Below, in pieces: positions 33,400 through 43,705 of a stretch of DNA of 64,000 bases. Below the pieces are notes generated by a model, which was not told the DNA's origin, searched no databases, and worked only from the letters and a program-made list of their open reading frames with translations. The stretch covers positions 744,001 to 808,000 of the forward strand of contig NZ_JAAKXY010000002.1 of the NCBI RefSeq assembly GCF_011043775.1. The letters are read 5' to 3'. How positions within the stretch are numbered: the first letter of the stretch is position 1; each line of letters starts with the position of its first letter. This stretch comes from Natronolimnobius sp. AArcel1 (GTDB lineage: Archaea > Halobacteriota > Halobacteria > Halobacteriales > Natrialbaceae). A program made the position numbers and the translations under genes.

Positions 33400-34496
33400 T
33401 AGTCACTCACCTCCTCGGCTGCAGCAGGCGTTCCGGCGTCTTTGTCACGGTTTTCCTGAAAGGAGGCAACGAGATCCCGAACTCCTGGCGCAATCCCGTT
33501 GGGAAGGACGAGTATCACGACGATTAGTAACGAGCCAACGATGACGAGCGCCCACTCGCCGATAAGTTGGAGCTGAAGCCATTGGATAACGATCGCTGCG
33601 GCGACCGTCCCGACGAGTGACTCGCGACCGCCGATGCTGGCCCAGATGACCGGCATCGCGGCAGCGGTAATCGCGAACTCGCTCGGGTCAATGTAGTTGC
33701 CCCATGTGACGAAAAGGACGCCACTGAGTCCAGCGAGTGCACCGCCAATCGTGAACGTCGCGAATTTGATGAACGTCGTGTTGTAGCCGAACATCTCGGT
33801 TCGTGTTTCGTCCTCTCGCGTCGCGACCATGGCGTAGCCGAACTGGCTGTTGACGAGCGCGCGGAGTCCAAGCACCGTCGCGACTAACACGAGTAATGCG
33901 ATGTAGTAGTGCATCGCACCGGCGAACTCGAGGCCGGTGGTGCCAAAACCGACTGCGAGGTCAGGGACGCCGACCATGCCGTTGAACCCGCCCAGTCGGG
34001 CATCGCCGATGGCCCACTCGCTGCCTGCGGTCTGGCCCATGAACGTGTGTAACACGAGCGCGACGACCAGCGTGATGATCGTCACGTAGACCTCGCGGAT
34101 CCCGCCGTAGAACATGAAGTACCCGAGCAGGGCTGCAAACAGGGTTGCAACGAGCACGCCCGTGAGGAGGCCGAGGGTAACGCCGGTGTACGTCGAGATG
34201 TTAATCGAGACGATCCCGAAGGTGTAGCCGGCGATGCCGAAGAAGGCGACCTGTCCGAAACTGAGGATACCACAGAATCCCCAGATGAACGCCAGGCTCA
34301 CACCCAATAGTGCGTAGACGAGATAGACGGAACTTGATTCGGCGGCGTATGCACCGAACAGGACCGGGTACAGTCCTAGCAGGACGATTCCCAGTGTGAA
34401 ACTCGCCCAGAACGCGTTCGAGTTGCCAATCGTGTTTGGCCCCTCGAATGGACTGCGAACGCGAGCAAGCAGCGATGACTTCGATTCCGAACTCAT
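33399..34496 (-). CDS. urtC: Urea ABC transporter permease UrtC
   Basis: The product has 365 residues from the ATG at 34496. It is a LivM/UrtC-type permease with about nine membrane segments (for example YLVYALLGVSLAFIWGFCGI and VYVTIITLVVALVLHTFMG). The conserved GILSFGQVAFFGIAGYTFGI lies near the N-terminal part and the loop ALVNSQFGYAMVATREDETR contacts an ATPase. The start overlaps the urtB stop (ATGA). The longer in-frame start at 34511 adds only five residues. Confidence 0.9.
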   Translation of the reverse strand: MSSESKSSLLARVRSPFEGPNTIGNSNAFWASFTLGIVLLGLYPVLFGAYAAESSSVYLVYALLGVSLAFIWGFCGILSFGQVAFFGIAGYTFGIVSINISTYTGVTLGLLTGVLVATLFAALLGYFMFYGGIREVYVTIITLVVALVLHTFMGQTAGSEWAIGDARLGGFNGMVGVPDLAVGFGTTGLEFAGAMHYYIALLVLVATVLGLRALVNSQFGYAMVATREDETRTEMFGYNTTFIKFATFTIGGALAGLSGVLFVTWGNYIDPSEFAITAAAMPVIWASIGGRESLVGTVAAAIVIQWLQLQLIGEWALVIVGSLLIVVILVLPNGIAPGVRDLVASFQENRDKDAGTPAAAEEVSD

Positions 34497-35386
34497 TCTG
34501 ACTGCCCCCATTTTTCACGGAGATCTCTGAGCAAGCCGGTGATGCCATCGGGCATGAGCCGGATCGCAATGATCGCCGTCAGGAGCAAGAAGACTGTTCC
34601 CATGAACTGTCCCCACAGATTGGCGAAAAACGCATCAACGGTCCCGAGTAGCACGCCGGCAAGTGGCGTTCCGAGCAACACTGATGGCCCGCCGACAACG
34701 ACGGCGACGAACGCTTCCACGAGGAAGTACGTGCCGAGCTCGGGCGACATTGTCGTTGCTGGCGCGTACAGTGCGCCGGTCAGCCCAGCCAGTGCAGACC
34801 CAATTGCGAACGTCGAGAGGTACATTCGATCGGTATCGACGCCCATGCTGCGGGCAGTCTCTTCGTCCTGAATCGTTGCGCGAGCGCAGACTCCAAACGT
34901 CGTTCGCGTGAACACGACGTATAGTGCGACGAGCGCCACGACCGCAACCGACGCGAGAAAGACGCTTCGGTACGTCGAGTAGGAGTACGGCCCGTAGCTG
35001 ATGCCACCAAACGGCGTCCCGATCTGGGGGAGTGAGTTGCCAAAGACGATTCTGGTCAACTGAATCATCACGAGGCTAATCCCAAACGTAACGACCATCG
35101 AATCGAGTAACCGACCGTACAGTCGATGGATGATCGTCCGCTCGAGGATGATGCCGAAAATCGTCGTCACGACGACACCAGCGACCATCGCAAGTGGGAG
35201 CGGCAACCCAGCGTGAAACGATAGTGTCGTCGCGTACGCCCCGACGAGGATGAACTCGCCGTGAGCGAGATTGATGATGCCCATCATCCCGAAGATGATC
35301 GCCAATCCCACCGTTGCGAGGACGATAAACGCGAAGCTATCGAGGAACTGAAAGCCAAAGTTCAGCAGTTCATACAGAGCATCCAT
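34493..35386 (-). CDS. urtB: Urea ABC transporter permease UrtB
   Basis: The product has 297 residues. It is a LivH/UrtB-type permease with eight or so membrane segments, the conserved GIINLAHGEFILVGAYA near the N-terminus, and FGVCARATIQDEETARSMG as the ATPase-facing loop. It starts one base after the urtA stop and overlaps urtC by four, so the five genes form one transcript. It forms the transmembrane channel with UrtC. Confidence 0.9.
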   Translation of the reverse strand: MDALYELLNFGFQFLDSFAFIVLATVGLAIIFGMMGIINLAHGEFILVGAYATTLSFHAGLPLPLAMVAGVVVTTIFGIILERTIIHRLYGRLLDSMVVTFGISLVMIQLTRIVFGNSLPQIGTPFGGISYGPYSYSTYRSVFLASVAVVALVALYVVFTRTTFGVCARATIQDEETARSMGVDTDRMYLSTFAIGSALAGLTGALYAPATTMSPELGTYFLVEAFVAVVVGGPSVLLGTPLAGVLLGTVDAFFANLWGQFMGTVFLLLTAIIAIRLMPDGITGLLRDLREKWGQSE

Positions 35387-35387
35387 A

Positions 35388-36659
35388 CTAGATCTCGTCG
35401 TAGAACTCTTCTGGCTCGTACTGGGTTTGTTCGGGCTCTTCGGTCAAGTCACACCCAACTTCGTGAAGGAATGTCGGCTCGATGTACTGTTCCTCGTCGA
35501 AGGTCACCTCGTGGTTCTCGTCTGCGTGCCCGATCCGCATGTGGTGAGTCATGTGATGCGTTGCCGGATCGAGTTCGATCGTTCCCTCAGGAGCATCGAT
35601 TTCAACCCCGCTCTCGAGTTCGGCGATGACCTCTTCTTGATCGAACGTCCCGGCGGCCTCGACGGCTTCGGCCCACATGTGGACCGAGAAGTAGTTGTTC
35701 TGTGCCTCCTGGTTGAGGTAGTCTGCGTCCGGGTACTCCTCGTAGAAGGCGTCGACGAACGTCTGGCTCTCGTCGGTCTCGAGTTCTTCCATGTAGTTGA
35801 CGCCGACGTACATATCCTCGAGTGCGGGTGGGTCAAGACGCAGGTGTTCGTAGCCTTGGGCCATTGTTGTCGACGATCCCATGGGGATGTCGAGGCCGGT
35901 ATCAGCACGCTGTTCGTAGAAGTTGGCGTGACTATCGCCGACAAGCATCGAGGCGATGAAGTCTGGGTCTTCACTCTGGATATTGTTGATCGTTGAGCCG
36001 AAGTCGGTCTCGCCCAGTGGGATGTACTCTTCGTCAACGACCTCTGCGCCGTGTTCCTCTGCGAGGATGTGGATCCAGTCACCCGAAATCTGTCCGAAGT
36101 TGTAGTCTGCAGCAATCGTGTAAATACGTGGGCCGTATTCTTCGATCATGTACGGGATGACTGCACCCAGTTGCTGACGAGCGGTCGCCCCCATTGCAAA
36201 CGTCGTACTGTCACAGACGCCACCCTCGTACTGGGTCGTGTAGAAGTACAACTGCTCTTCGTCGTTGATGATCGGGCGAATCGCCTCGCGCGTCGCACTC
36301 GAGTAGCCTGCCCACAGCGCATCGACACCCTCGTCGTTGATCGCCTCACGAGTCAGTTCCTGGTAGCGCTGGTTGTCCGACTGTGGGTCAGGATCGTACA
36401 CCTCGATCTCCTCGCCGAGGACGCCGCCATCTGCGTTGATCTCTTCGACAGCAAGCAGTGAGGCCTGCCACTTCGATTCGCCGTTGAGTGCGAACTCACC
36501 GGAGCGGTCCTCGAGGATGCCGATCGTCGGTGCCCCATCGTCGTCGTCATCCGAGTCGCCGAGTACCCCCCCATCACTGAGACATCCAGAGACACCAAGC
36601 AGCGTCCCAGCTGTTCCGGCAGCAAGAATGTCCCGGCGCGAGATCGATCGGCGACTCAT
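35388..36659 (-). CDS. urtA: Urea ABC transporter substrate-binding lipoprotein UrtA
   Basis: The product has 423 residues from the ATG at 36659. A twin-Arg signal (SRRDIL, about 7-12) and lipobox Cys26 (GVSGC) give a Tat-exported, lipid-anchored protein. The binding domain follows the UrtA/AmiC-like fold (GILEDRSGEFALNGESKWQA and YFYTTQYEGGVCD), with length and motifs typical of urea-type binders rather than Leu/Ile/Val. It is the first gene, divergent from the urease operon across about 510 bases. The linker after Cys26 is Asp-rich. Confidence 0.92.
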   Translation of the reverse strand: MSRRSISRRDILAAGTAGTLLGVSGCLSDGGVLGDSDDDDDGAPTIGILEDRSGEFALNGESKWQASLLAVEEINADGGVLGEEIEVYDPDPQSDNQRYQELTREAINDEGVDALWAGYSSATREAIRPIINDEEQLYFYTTQYEGGVCDSTTFAMGATARQQLGAVIPYMIEEYGPRIYTIAADYNFGQISGDWIHILAEEHGAEVVDEEYIPLGETDFGSTINNIQSEDPDFIASMLVGDSHANFYEQRADTGLDIPMGSSTTMAQGYEHLRLDPPALEDMYVGVNYMEELETDESQTFVDAFYEEYPDADYLNQEAQNNYFSVHMWAEAVEAAGTFDQEEVIAELESGVEIDAPEGTIELDPATHHMTHHMRIGHADENHEVTFDEEQYIEPTFLHEVGCDLTEEPEQTQYEPEEFYDEI

Positions 36660-37167
36660 TGTGACACCCCACAACCGATCTCCTGTTCATTTCCGCTATC
36701 GTAATCCATTCGAGTAGTATTAGACAACATTTGTCCGATCATTAGCCATTCTTTTCGAGATGGTGGGAGATATAAAAGGGTTGCTTCAAGGATATGCGTA
36801 ACCGTAGGTAGAATGAAAGTCACACTAATCGGGTGATGAGTCACTGGATATCCTATTATTCTGGACGTATGTTTGGTTCGATCGTCGTTCTTGAGTGTTG
36901 ACTCGAGTGTACTGTGTTCGGCTGCGTGAGACAATTCATTTCCATGCCATAGCTGTCTGTACAGAACCAGTTTGCGTGAATGGCCGTTTCTGTAGTGGAC
37001 GATCTAACACGAACAGCGTATTAATTATATTATTCACTCAAAACACAGGCTTAGTGGGCAAATATTGTCTCGCAGCCATGCGTTTACATCGAACGTGTTC
37101 CTATGATGGGCCGTGATACACTATTGTTCCGAACACCTATCTATCGCCAATCCGGCGGTGAGTCCAT
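36660..37167. promoter_or_regulatory. Divergent urt/ure control region
   Basis: This is an AT-rich, 508-base non-coding region between urtA and ureB. Possible promoter elements are a TATA sequence at 36769-36778 (TTTTATATCT read on the minus strand, for urtA), TTAATTATATTATTC at about 37022-37036, and ACACCTATCTATCG at 37133-37146, which is 26 bases before the ureB ATG. It would be the place for nitrogen control of uptake and hydrolysis together. No gene is convincing here. The 73-codon frame at 36895-37116 is atypical in composition. Confidence 0.5.
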
Positions 37168-37560
37168 ATGAGTGACCACATTCCGGGTGAGTTGCTGCCA
37201 GCAGACGAGCCTGTTCGAATCAACGAGGGACGGGAAACGGCGACCGTCACGGTCGAAAACACCGGTGACCGTCCCGCACAGGTTGGTTCCCATTTTCACT
37301 TCTTCGAGGTCAATCCTGGCCTCACGTTCGATCGTGAGGCGGCTTATGGCATGCGACTCGATATTCCGGCAGGCACAGCCGTCCGGTTTGAACCCGGCTG
37401 CGAACGCGATGTCGACCTCGTCGCCATTGGCGGCGACCGAATCGTTCACGGGATGGGCGGGCTGGTCAACGGCAACCTCGACGATGAGGACGTGAAAACG
37501 CGGGCGATAGAACGCGCTCGAGAGAAGGGCTATCTGTCTGCGGGGGACGGTGACGAATGA
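37168..37560 (+). CDS. ureB: Urease beta subunit
   Basis: The product has 130 residues. It is a structural beta subunit with the conserved [67 protein letters not shown] and a C-terminal helix. It forms part of the (alpha-beta-gamma)3 urease with UreC and UreA. The ATG at 37168 places the conserved core at residue 5. It overlaps ureC by four bases (ATGA), so translation is coupled. It is the first gene of the operon. Confidence 0.95.
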   Translation: MSDHIPGELLPADEPVRINEGRETATVTVENTGDRPAQVGSHFHFFEVNPGLTFDREAAYGMRLDIPAGTAVRFEPGCERDVDLVAIGGDRIVHGMGGLVNGNLDDEDVKTRAIERAREKGYLSAGDGDE

Positions 37561-39263
37561 GTCGGGACCTCTCGAGGCGTGAGTATACGGATCTGTTCGG
37601 CGCGACGGAGGGAGATCGACTCCGCCTCGGTGATACGGATCTGTTCGCAAAGATCGAAACGGATCATACGGTTCCGGGCGAGGAGGCAGTTTTCGGCGGC
37701 GGAAAGACGATGCGTGACGGGATGGGAATGCAGTCGGGGACCACACAGGCCGAGGGGACGCTCGACTGGGCGTTTACGAACGTCGTCATCATTGATCCCA
37801 TCCTTGGCGTCCGAAAGGGCGATATCGGCGTCCGAAACGGTGAAATCGTCGGCGTTGGCAAGGCTGGCAACCCCGACACGATGGACGACGTGGATATGGT
37901 CATCGGTGCGAGCACCGACACTATCCCGGCGGACGGCCTGATCGCGACGGCCGGTGCGCTCGATATTCACGTCCATTTCAACAGCCCGCAACTCGTCGAC
38001 CACGCGCTCGCCTCGGGCGTCACGACGATGTTCGGTGGCGGCTTCGGCGGCGGCGCGACGACCTGTACGCCGGGTCCCGAAAACATCAAGCGATTCCTCC
38101 AGGCCGCCGAGGAGTGGCCGGTCAACGTCGGCTTCTACGGCAAGGGTAATAGCAGCCAGCCCGCTGCCCTCTACGAACAGATCGAGGCCGGCGTTGCCGG
38201 GCTCAAACTCCACGAAGACTGGGGCTCGACGCCCGCTGCAATCGACACCTGCCTCGAGGTCGCAGACGAGGAAGATATCCAGGTCTGTATCCACACGGAC
38301 ACGCTGAACGAGTCCGGCTTTGTCGAGCACACCTTCGACGCCGTCGACGGCCGGACGATCCACACCTTCCACATCGAGGGTGCCGGCGGCGGCCACGCGC
38401 CGGACGTGCTCGAGTTGATCGGCCACGAGCACATGTTGCCATCCTCAACGAATCCGTCGATGCCGTACACGGCAAACACATTCGACGAGCACCTGGACAT
38501 GGTGATGGTCTGCCATCATCTGAATCCGGATGTCCCCGAAGATGTTGCCTTCGCCGAATCCCGAATTCGTGCAGAAACAATCGGTGCAGAGGACGTCCTC
38601 CACGACACCGGCGCCATCTCGATGATGACGACCGACTCGCAAGCAATGGGCCGCATGGCCGAACTCGTCTGCCGTACCTGGCAGACCGCCCACAAGATGA
38701 AGAATCAGCGAGGGCCGCTCGAGGCCGACGAGGGAACCGAAGCCGATAACGCCCGCATCGAACGCTACGTCGCCAAGTATACGATCAACCCGGCGATTAC
38801 GGCAGGGATCGACGACTACGTCGGCAGCCTCGAGCCGGGCAAACTCGCGGATATCGTGCTGTGGGACCCGGCCTTCTTCGGAATCAAGCCGAAGGCGGTG
38901 ATCAAGGGCGGCTTTCCGGTCTGGTCGCAGATGGGTGAAGCCAACGGCTCGCTGATGACCTGTGAGCCGGTGAAAGGGCGAGAGCGCGCCGGCGCGCAGG
39001 GACGGGCCAAACACGACCTCTCCGTGACGTTCGTCAGCGAGGCGGCTGCTGAAAACGAGGTCGGCGAGGCCTACGACCTGAAGACGCCCGTTCGCCCGGT
39101 TTCCGGGACACGAGCCGTCGAGAAATCAGATATGTTGCATAACGACCACTGCCCGGACGACATCGAAATCGACGCACAGACGTTCGAGGTTGCAGTCGAC
39201 GGCGAACACGTCACCTGCGATCCAGCGGACGAGATTCCACTGGCCCAGCGGTACCTGCTATGA
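37557..39263 (+). CDS. ureC: Urease alpha subunit, first copy
   Basis: This is the catalytic subunit, which hydrolyses urea with two nickel ions. The 568 residues carry all active-site residues: His138 and His140 (LDIHVHF), the Lys to be carbamylated at 217 with His219 (LKLHEDWG), His246 ([10 protein letters not shown]), His272 ([12 protein letters not shown]), the flap Cys319-His320 (MVCHHLNPD) and Asp360 (TTDSQAMG). It retains the ATTCTPGP element. The N-terminal motif reads GATEGD in place of the usual GPTTGD. It overlaps ureB and the second ureC by four bases each. It is one of two tandem copies. Confidence 0.96.
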   Translation: MSRDLSRREYTDLFGATEGDRLRLGDTDLFAKIETDHTVPGEEAVFGGGKTMRDGMGMQSGTTQAEGTLDWAFTNVVIIDPILGVRKGDIGVRNGEIVGVGKAGNPDTMDDVDMVIGASTDTIPADGLIATAGALDIHVHFNSPQLVDHALASGVTTMFGGGFGGGATTCTPGPENIKRFLQAAEEWPVNVGFYGKGNSSQPAALYEQIEAGVAGLKLHEDWGSTPAAIDTCLEVADEEDIQVCIHTDTLNESGFVEHTFDAVDGRTIHTFHIEGAGGGHAPDVLELIGHEHMLPSSTNPSMPYTANTFDEHLDMVMVCHHLNPDVPEDVAFAESRIRAETIGAEDVLHDTGAISMMTTDSQAMGRMAELVCRTWQTAHKMKNQRGPLEADEGTEADNARIERYVAKYTINPAITAGIDDYVGSLEPGKLADIVLWDPAFFGIKPKAVIKGGFPVWSQMGEANGSLMTCEPVKGRERAGAQGRAKHDLSVTFVSEAAAENEVGEAYDLKTPVRPVSGTRAVEKSDMLHNDHCPDDIEIDAQTFEVAVDGEHVTCDPADEIPLAQRYLL

Positions 39264-40972
39264 CACGCGACCTCGAGGCTGGCGAGTACGCCAGTCTGTA
39301 CGGGCCGACGACGGGCGATCAGGTCCGGCTTGCGGACACGTCGTTAATCGCAGAGATCGAGGAGGATCAGATTGCTCGCGGAGACGAAGCCGTCTTCGGC
39401 GGCGGAAAGACGCTTCGCGACGGCCTCGGACTCAAGCCCGGATTCACGGCCGAGGAGGGTGCGCTCGATTGGGTGCTGACGAACCTCACCATCCTCGATC
39501 CCGTACTCGGCATCCAAAAGGCCGATATCGGAATCAAAGACGGCTACATTGCGGGCGTCGGGAACGCTGGGAATCCCGAGACGATGAACGATGTCGATGA
39601 AGAATTGATCGTCAGCGCGAATACCGAGGTCATCTCCGCGGAGGGGCTGATCGCGACCGCAGGCGGTATCGACGCTCACGTCCACTTCAACTCCGCGCAG
39701 TTGCCCACTCACGCCATCGCCTCGGGCATAACGACAATGTTCGGCGGCGGCGTCGGCCCATCGACAGTCGGCATCATCACGAGCGGCGCGCGAAACCTGC
39801 AACTGATGATGCAAGCCGCAGAAGCCTGGCCGATTAACTTCGGCTTCTACGGCAAAGGCAACTCCTCAAAACCGGCAGTCATCCACGAACAGGTCGATGC
39901 CGGCGCGGTCGCGCTGAAAATCCACGAAGACTGGGGCGCAACACCCGAAGTCATCGACACCTGTCTCGAGGTCGCCGACGAGACGGGGGTGCAGGTAGCG
40001 ATCCATACGGACACGCTGAACGAGTCTGGCTTCGTCGAACACACGTTCGACGCCATCGACGGCCGAACGATCCACGCGTTCCACATCGAGGGGGCTGGAG
40101 GTGGCCACGCACCCGACGTGCTCGAACTCGTTGGGAAGAAGCACATGCTGCCGTCGTCGACGAACCCGTCGATGCCCTACACCGAAAACACGTTCGACGA
40201 GCACCTGGACATGGTGATGGTCTGCCATCACCTGAATCCGGACGTGCCCGAAGATGTCGCCTTTGCCGAGTCACGCATTCGGGCCGAAACCATCGCCGCA
40301 GAAGACGTGCTCCACGATGAGGGCGCAATCGCGATGATGACGACTGACTCCCAGGCGATGGGGCGGATGGGCGAACTCATCTCCCGAACCTGGCAGACCG
40401 CGGATAAGATGAAACAACAGCGCGGCCCACTCGAGCCTGATGCGGACACGGACAACGACAACTTCCGAATCAAGCGCTATCTGGCGAAGTACACGATCAA
40501 CCCGGCGATCACGGCGGGCATCGACAGCTACGTCGGCAGCCTCGAGCCGGGCAAACTCGCGGATATCGTGCTGTGGGACCCGGCCTTCTTCGGGCTGCAG
40601 CCCGAGGTCGTCATCAAAGGTGGCTTCCCGGCGTACGCCTCGATGGGCGAGGCAAACGCCTCGTTGATGACCTGTGAGCCGATGATGCAACGGCCTCAGT
40701 ACGGGGCCTTCGGCTCGGCAAAGCACGCGACGAGCGTCCAGTTCGTCAGCCAGCAGGCCTACGACGACAATATTGGCGACACGTACGGCCTCTCCTCGAT
40801 GACGCTTCCCGTCGGGAACACGCGGTCGCTCTCGACTGATGACTTCCTGTACAACACGTATAGCCCGTCTGTCGATGTCGACTCCCAGACGTTCGAGGTG
40901 TCGATTGACGGCGAACCAGCGACATGCGACCCAGCCGAGCGCGTCGCGCTCGCACAGCGATACACACTATGA
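39260..40972 (+). CDS. ureC: Urease alpha subunit, second copy
   Basis: The product has 570 residues. Active-site residues are intact: His140 and His142, Lys220 with His222, His249, His275, Cys322-His323 and Asp363. Compared with the first copy it keeps the canonical GPTTGD N-terminus and an [16 protein letters not shown] stretch, but it lacks ATTCTPGP (here VGIITSGA) and has a different C-terminal part ([11 protein letters not shown] in place of the usual Lys-Ala-Asp-Met region). The two proteins are closely similar in the centre and diverge at these elements. So it looks like a working, diverged paralog. It overlaps ureA by four bases. Confidence 0.95.
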   Translation: MTRDLEAGEYASLYGPTTGDQVRLADTSLIAEIEEDQIARGDEAVFGGGKTLRDGLGLKPGFTAEEGALDWVLTNLTILDPVLGIQKADIGIKDGYIAGVGNAGNPETMNDVDEELIVSANTEVISAEGLIATAGGIDAHVHFNSAQLPTHAIASGITTMFGGGVGPSTVGIITSGARNLQLMMQAAEAWPINFGFYGKGNSSKPAVIHEQVDAGAVALKIHEDWGATPEVIDTCLEVADETGVQVAIHTDTLNESGFVEHTFDAIDGRTIHAFHIEGAGGGHAPDVLELVGKKHMLPSSTNPSMPYTENTFDEHLDMVMVCHHLNPDVPEDVAFAESRIRAETIAAEDVLHDEGAIAMMTTDSQAMGRMGELISRTWQTADKMKQQRGPLEPDADTDNDNFRIKRYLAKYTINPAITAGIDSYVGSLEPGKLADIVLWDPAFFGLQPEVVIKGGFPAYASMGEANASLMTCEPMMQRPQYGAFGSAKHATSVQFVSQQAYDDNIGDTYGLSSMTLPVGNTRSLSTDDFLYNTYSPSVDVDSQTFEVSIDGEPATCDPAERVALAQRYTL

Positions 40973-41379
40973 ATCTCTCACCAAAAGAGTCCGAACGACT
41001 CACGATCTTCATGGCCGCAGAGCTCGCTCGCCGCCGCAAGTCTCGCGGCGTCAAGCTGAATCACCCCGAAACGGTTGCCTACATCTCCGACTGGGCCTGC
41101 GAGGCTGCCCGTGACGGCAAATCCGTCTCACAGATCCGAGCGGAGGCAACCCAGTTACTCACCCGCGAGGACGTCATGAGCGGCGTTCCCGAAATGGTCG
41201 ACATGATTCAAGTCGAACCCGTCTTCCCCGACGGCACGAAGCTCGTCACCATCCACGAACCGATCCGAGCCGATAGTCGTGACCAACTCGAGGCCGTCGA
41301 CCCCGATCCGGACGAGGACCTCGAGACGGCTGGACGCGAACCGGGCGACAGTCTCGAGACCGAGACGGAGGGTGAATAG
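40969..41379 (+). CDS. ureA: Urease gamma subunit
   Basis: The product has 136 residues from the ATG at 40969. [42 protein letters not shown] and [19 protein letters not shown] match UreA. Ordinary UreA ends about residue 100 (LVTIHEPI). Here an acidic tail of about 37 residues ([19 protein letters not shown] and onward) follows, probably a halophilic extension. It follows the second ureC with a four-base overlap and is directly followed by ureG. Confidence 0.94.
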   Translation: MNLSPKESERLTIFMAAELARRRKSRGVKLNHPETVAYISDWACEAARDGKSVSQIRAEATQLLTREDVMSGVPEMVDMIQVEPVFPDGTKLVTIHEPIRADSRDQLEAVDPDPDEDLETAGREPGDSLETETEGE

Positions 41380-42000
41380 ATGGGGTACCGAGACGTCGCA
41401 AAAGTTGGTCTCGGCGGTCCGGTCGGGTCGGGAAAGACCGCACTGGTCAAACATCTCGTGCCGGCGCTTGTGGAGGAGGGATACGAGGTTGGCGTCATCG
41501 CAAACGACATTATGACGCAGGAGGACGCTGACGTGTTCCGCGAGACGTTCGCCGATCTCCTCCCTGAGGACCTCGTGGATGGCGTCGAAACGGGTGCCTG
41601 TCCGCACACCGGCATTCGTGAAGATCCGTCGATGAACCTCGCGGCGATCGATGAGTTCACCGAACGACATCCCGACCTCGATGTCGTCTTGATCGAGAGC
41701 GGCGGTGACAACCTCGCCGCAACCTTCAACCCCGAACTCGCCGACTATTTCCTGTTCATTATCTCGGTCGCAGAAGGTGAGGACATCCCACGAAAACGTG
41801 GCCCCGGCGTCACGCAGGCCGATCTGCTGGTCGTCAACAAAACTGATCTCGCGCCCCACGTCGATGCCGATCTGGATGTGATCGAATCCGACGCCGCAGC
41901 CGTTCGTGGTGACGACCCGTTCGTCTTCACCAACTGCAAGGACGGCTCAGGCATCGACGAAACCCTCGAGCATATCGAGCGAGAGGTGCTGTTCGCGTGA
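41380..42000 (+). CDS. ureG: Urease accessory GTPase UreG
   Basis: The product has 206 residues. The P-loop is [15 protein letters not shown] (about 12-26), the Ni-binding CPH motif is [13 protein letters not shown], the G3 region is [11 protein letters not shown], and the G4 box is [10 protein letters not shown]. UreG binds and hydrolyses GTP while delivering nickel to the apo-urease with UreD, UreF and UreE. It directly follows the ureA stop with no gap. The ureD GTG overlaps its stop. Confidence 0.96.
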   Translation: MGYRDVAKVGLGGPVGSGKTALVKHLVPALVEEGYEVGVIANDIMTQEDADVFRETFADLLPEDLVDGVETGACPHTGIREDPSMNLAAIDEFTERHPDLDVVLIESGGDNLAATFNPELADYFLFIISVAEGEDIPRKRGPGVTQADLLVVNKTDLAPHVDADLDVIESDAAAVRGDDPFVFTNCKDGSGIDETLEHIEREVLFA

Positions 42001-43004
42001 GCGGCACCGAGACGACCGCCCGCAGCGAAACCGGGCAACTGCCACCCGCGTTCGCTGGCTACGCCGACGAGTCGCTCGCACAGGCTCCCGCCGGCGGCCC
42101 CGGAAAGAACGGCCTGCTCGAGGCGACGTTTGCCCGCGAGGGCGACGCTCCGACTCGACTCATCCACGACCGTGCGAAGGTTCCGTACCATCACACCGGC
42201 ACGCTCGAGACCGATCCAGCGCCCAGCCTCACGACGCTCGTGGCCCAGGAACCGACGGGCGGCGTCGCACAGGGTGATCGTCACCGAATGCAAATCGACG
42301 CGAAAGCGGGCGCACGCGCACACGTCACCACCCAGAGTGCAACGAAAGTCCACAGCATGCATGCGAACTACGCGCATCTCGATGCCTCGCTGTCGGTGGC
42401 AGCCGATGGCTACCTCGAGTACATGCCGGGGCCGACTATCCTCAACGAGGATGCGCGGTGCTTGCAAACCGTGAGCGTCGATATCGAAAGCGGGGCGGTG
42501 GCCGTTATCGCAGACGTGCTCGTGCCTGATGGTCTGTCCGACCACGAGTCGTTCAGTTTTGACCACTACCATGCACGCGTCGATGCCGACCACGAGGGCC
42601 GACTCATCTGTGCGGACGCGGTCGACCTGCGGCCGGCAGAGCGCGACCCGCGCGATCCGGCGACCGTCGGCGAGTACAGCACTGTTGGCTCGCTGTATAT
42701 TATCGCACCGACGGCGGATGCCGATGCGAACGAGGGTGAGCGCGATGCTGCGAACGCCACCAATTCCAACCCTGCACCCGCGATCACACCCGATCTCGAG
42801 GATCTTACGGACGCCATCCACGACCGGCTTGCCGACTTCGAGGGCGTCCACGCGGGCGTTTCGACGCTTCCCTTCGAGTCGGGTGCAGTCGTTCGCCTGC
42901 TTGGTCATCGAGAGGCAGACGTCACCGAGGCCCTGCGACAGGCATGGGACGAAACGCGACAGCAGACACTGGGGGTCGGCGCACCTGCCGACCGGCGATA
43001 CTGA
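41997..43004 (+). CDS. ureD: Urease accessory protein UreD
   Basis: The product has 335 residues from the GTG at 41997, overlapping ureG by four bases. [35 protein letters not shown] and the beta-rich core with [11 protein letters not shown] and [13 protein letters not shown] match UreD (UreH), the scaffold of the nickel-insertion complex. A linker of about 40 residues rich in Asn/Ala ([17 protein letters not shown]) is inserted in the C-terminal part. The end GDRRY is followed by ureE with a one-base overlap. Confidence 0.92.
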   Translation: MSGTETTARSETGQLPPAFAGYADESLAQAPAGGPGKNGLLEATFAREGDAPTRLIHDRAKVPYHHTGTLETDPAPSLTTLVAQEPTGGVAQGDRHRMQIDAKAGARAHVTTQSATKVHSMHANYAHLDASLSVAADGYLEYMPGPTILNEDARCLQTVSVDIESGAVAVIADVLVPDGLSDHESFSFDHYHARVDADHEGRLICADAVDLRPAERDPRDPATVGEYSTVGSLYIIAPTADADANEGERDAANATNSNPAPAITPDLEDLTDAIHDRLADFEGVHAGVSTLPFESGAVVRLLGHREADVTEALRQAWDETRQQTLGVGAPADRRY

Positions 43005-43705
43005 TGGAGCAAATCGACGGCATCGTCGGCAATGTCCACGCCGACGCTGAACTCGCCGCGCTGCGGGCCGAACACGCCGATGCGGGCACGCTCGAGCGTG
43101 TCGTCATCGACGCCGGCCGGCGCAGGCGGTCGCGCTTTCGTGAGATGACAGATGCGGGAACAGATGTCGGTGTCGTCGTCGACAGCGCCGCAATCTCCGC
43201 GGGCGACGTGTTGCTCGTCGATGATGAGCGCATGATCGTCGTCGCGTTCGAACCTCGCGAGGCACTCGCCGTGACGTTGCCCGAGGCGACGCCCCAGACG
43301 CTCGAGGCGGCGGTTGAACTCGGCCATCGCGTCGGGAACCAGCACTGGGATCTGGCAGTTGAGGATGGCATCGCCTATGTTCCGCTCGAGGCCGACCAGC
43401 ATATCGTCGAGCGGGTCGTCACCGACGTGATTCCAGGAGCAAGCGTCGAGGCGGTGACAGTCGAGGCCGAACTGTTCGTTTCCGACGGCGCTGAGACGGT
43501 CCCAGACCACGAGCACGAACACGGCGGCGCTGACCACGCCCATGGCGACGGTGGCCACTCCCACACGCACGGTCACGGCGATCACTCGCATTCACACGAG
43601 CACGAACATGCACACGGTGACGCCGATCACTCACACTCTCGCGGACACGAACACAGGCATACAGACACCACTGACCACTCCCATCCACACGATCATGACC
43701 ACTGA
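43004..43705 (+). CDS. ureE: Urease nickel-binding accessory protein UreE
   Basis: The product has 233 residues from the ATG at 43004. The N-terminal and peptide-binding domains (EQIDGIVGNVHADAEL; VGNQHWDLAVEDGIAYVPL) precede a long tail with about 25 His in some 65 residues, rich in HGDHSH and HEHEH repeats. UreE brings nickel to UreG. The long tail exceeds the usual His-rich tail and probably stores several Ni ions. The tail codons overlap the start of ureF by 11 bases. Confidence 0.93.
   Translation: MEQIDGIVGNVHADAELAALRAEHADAGTLERVVIDAGRRRRSRFREMTDAGTDVGVVVDSAAISAGDVLLVDDERMIVVAFEPREALAVTLPEATPQTLEAAVELGHRVGNQHWDLAVEDGIAYVPLEADQHIVERVVTDVIPGASVEAVTVEAELFVSDGAETVPDHEHEHGGADHAHGDGGHSHTHGHGDHSHSHEHEHAHGDADHSHSRGHEHRHTDTTDHSHPHDHDH

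Noticed and set aside
36895-37116. 73-codon ORF in the urt/ure gap
   Set aside because: Its Cys- and Arg-rich, non-acidic composition differs from its neighbours, and the region looks like a promoter.
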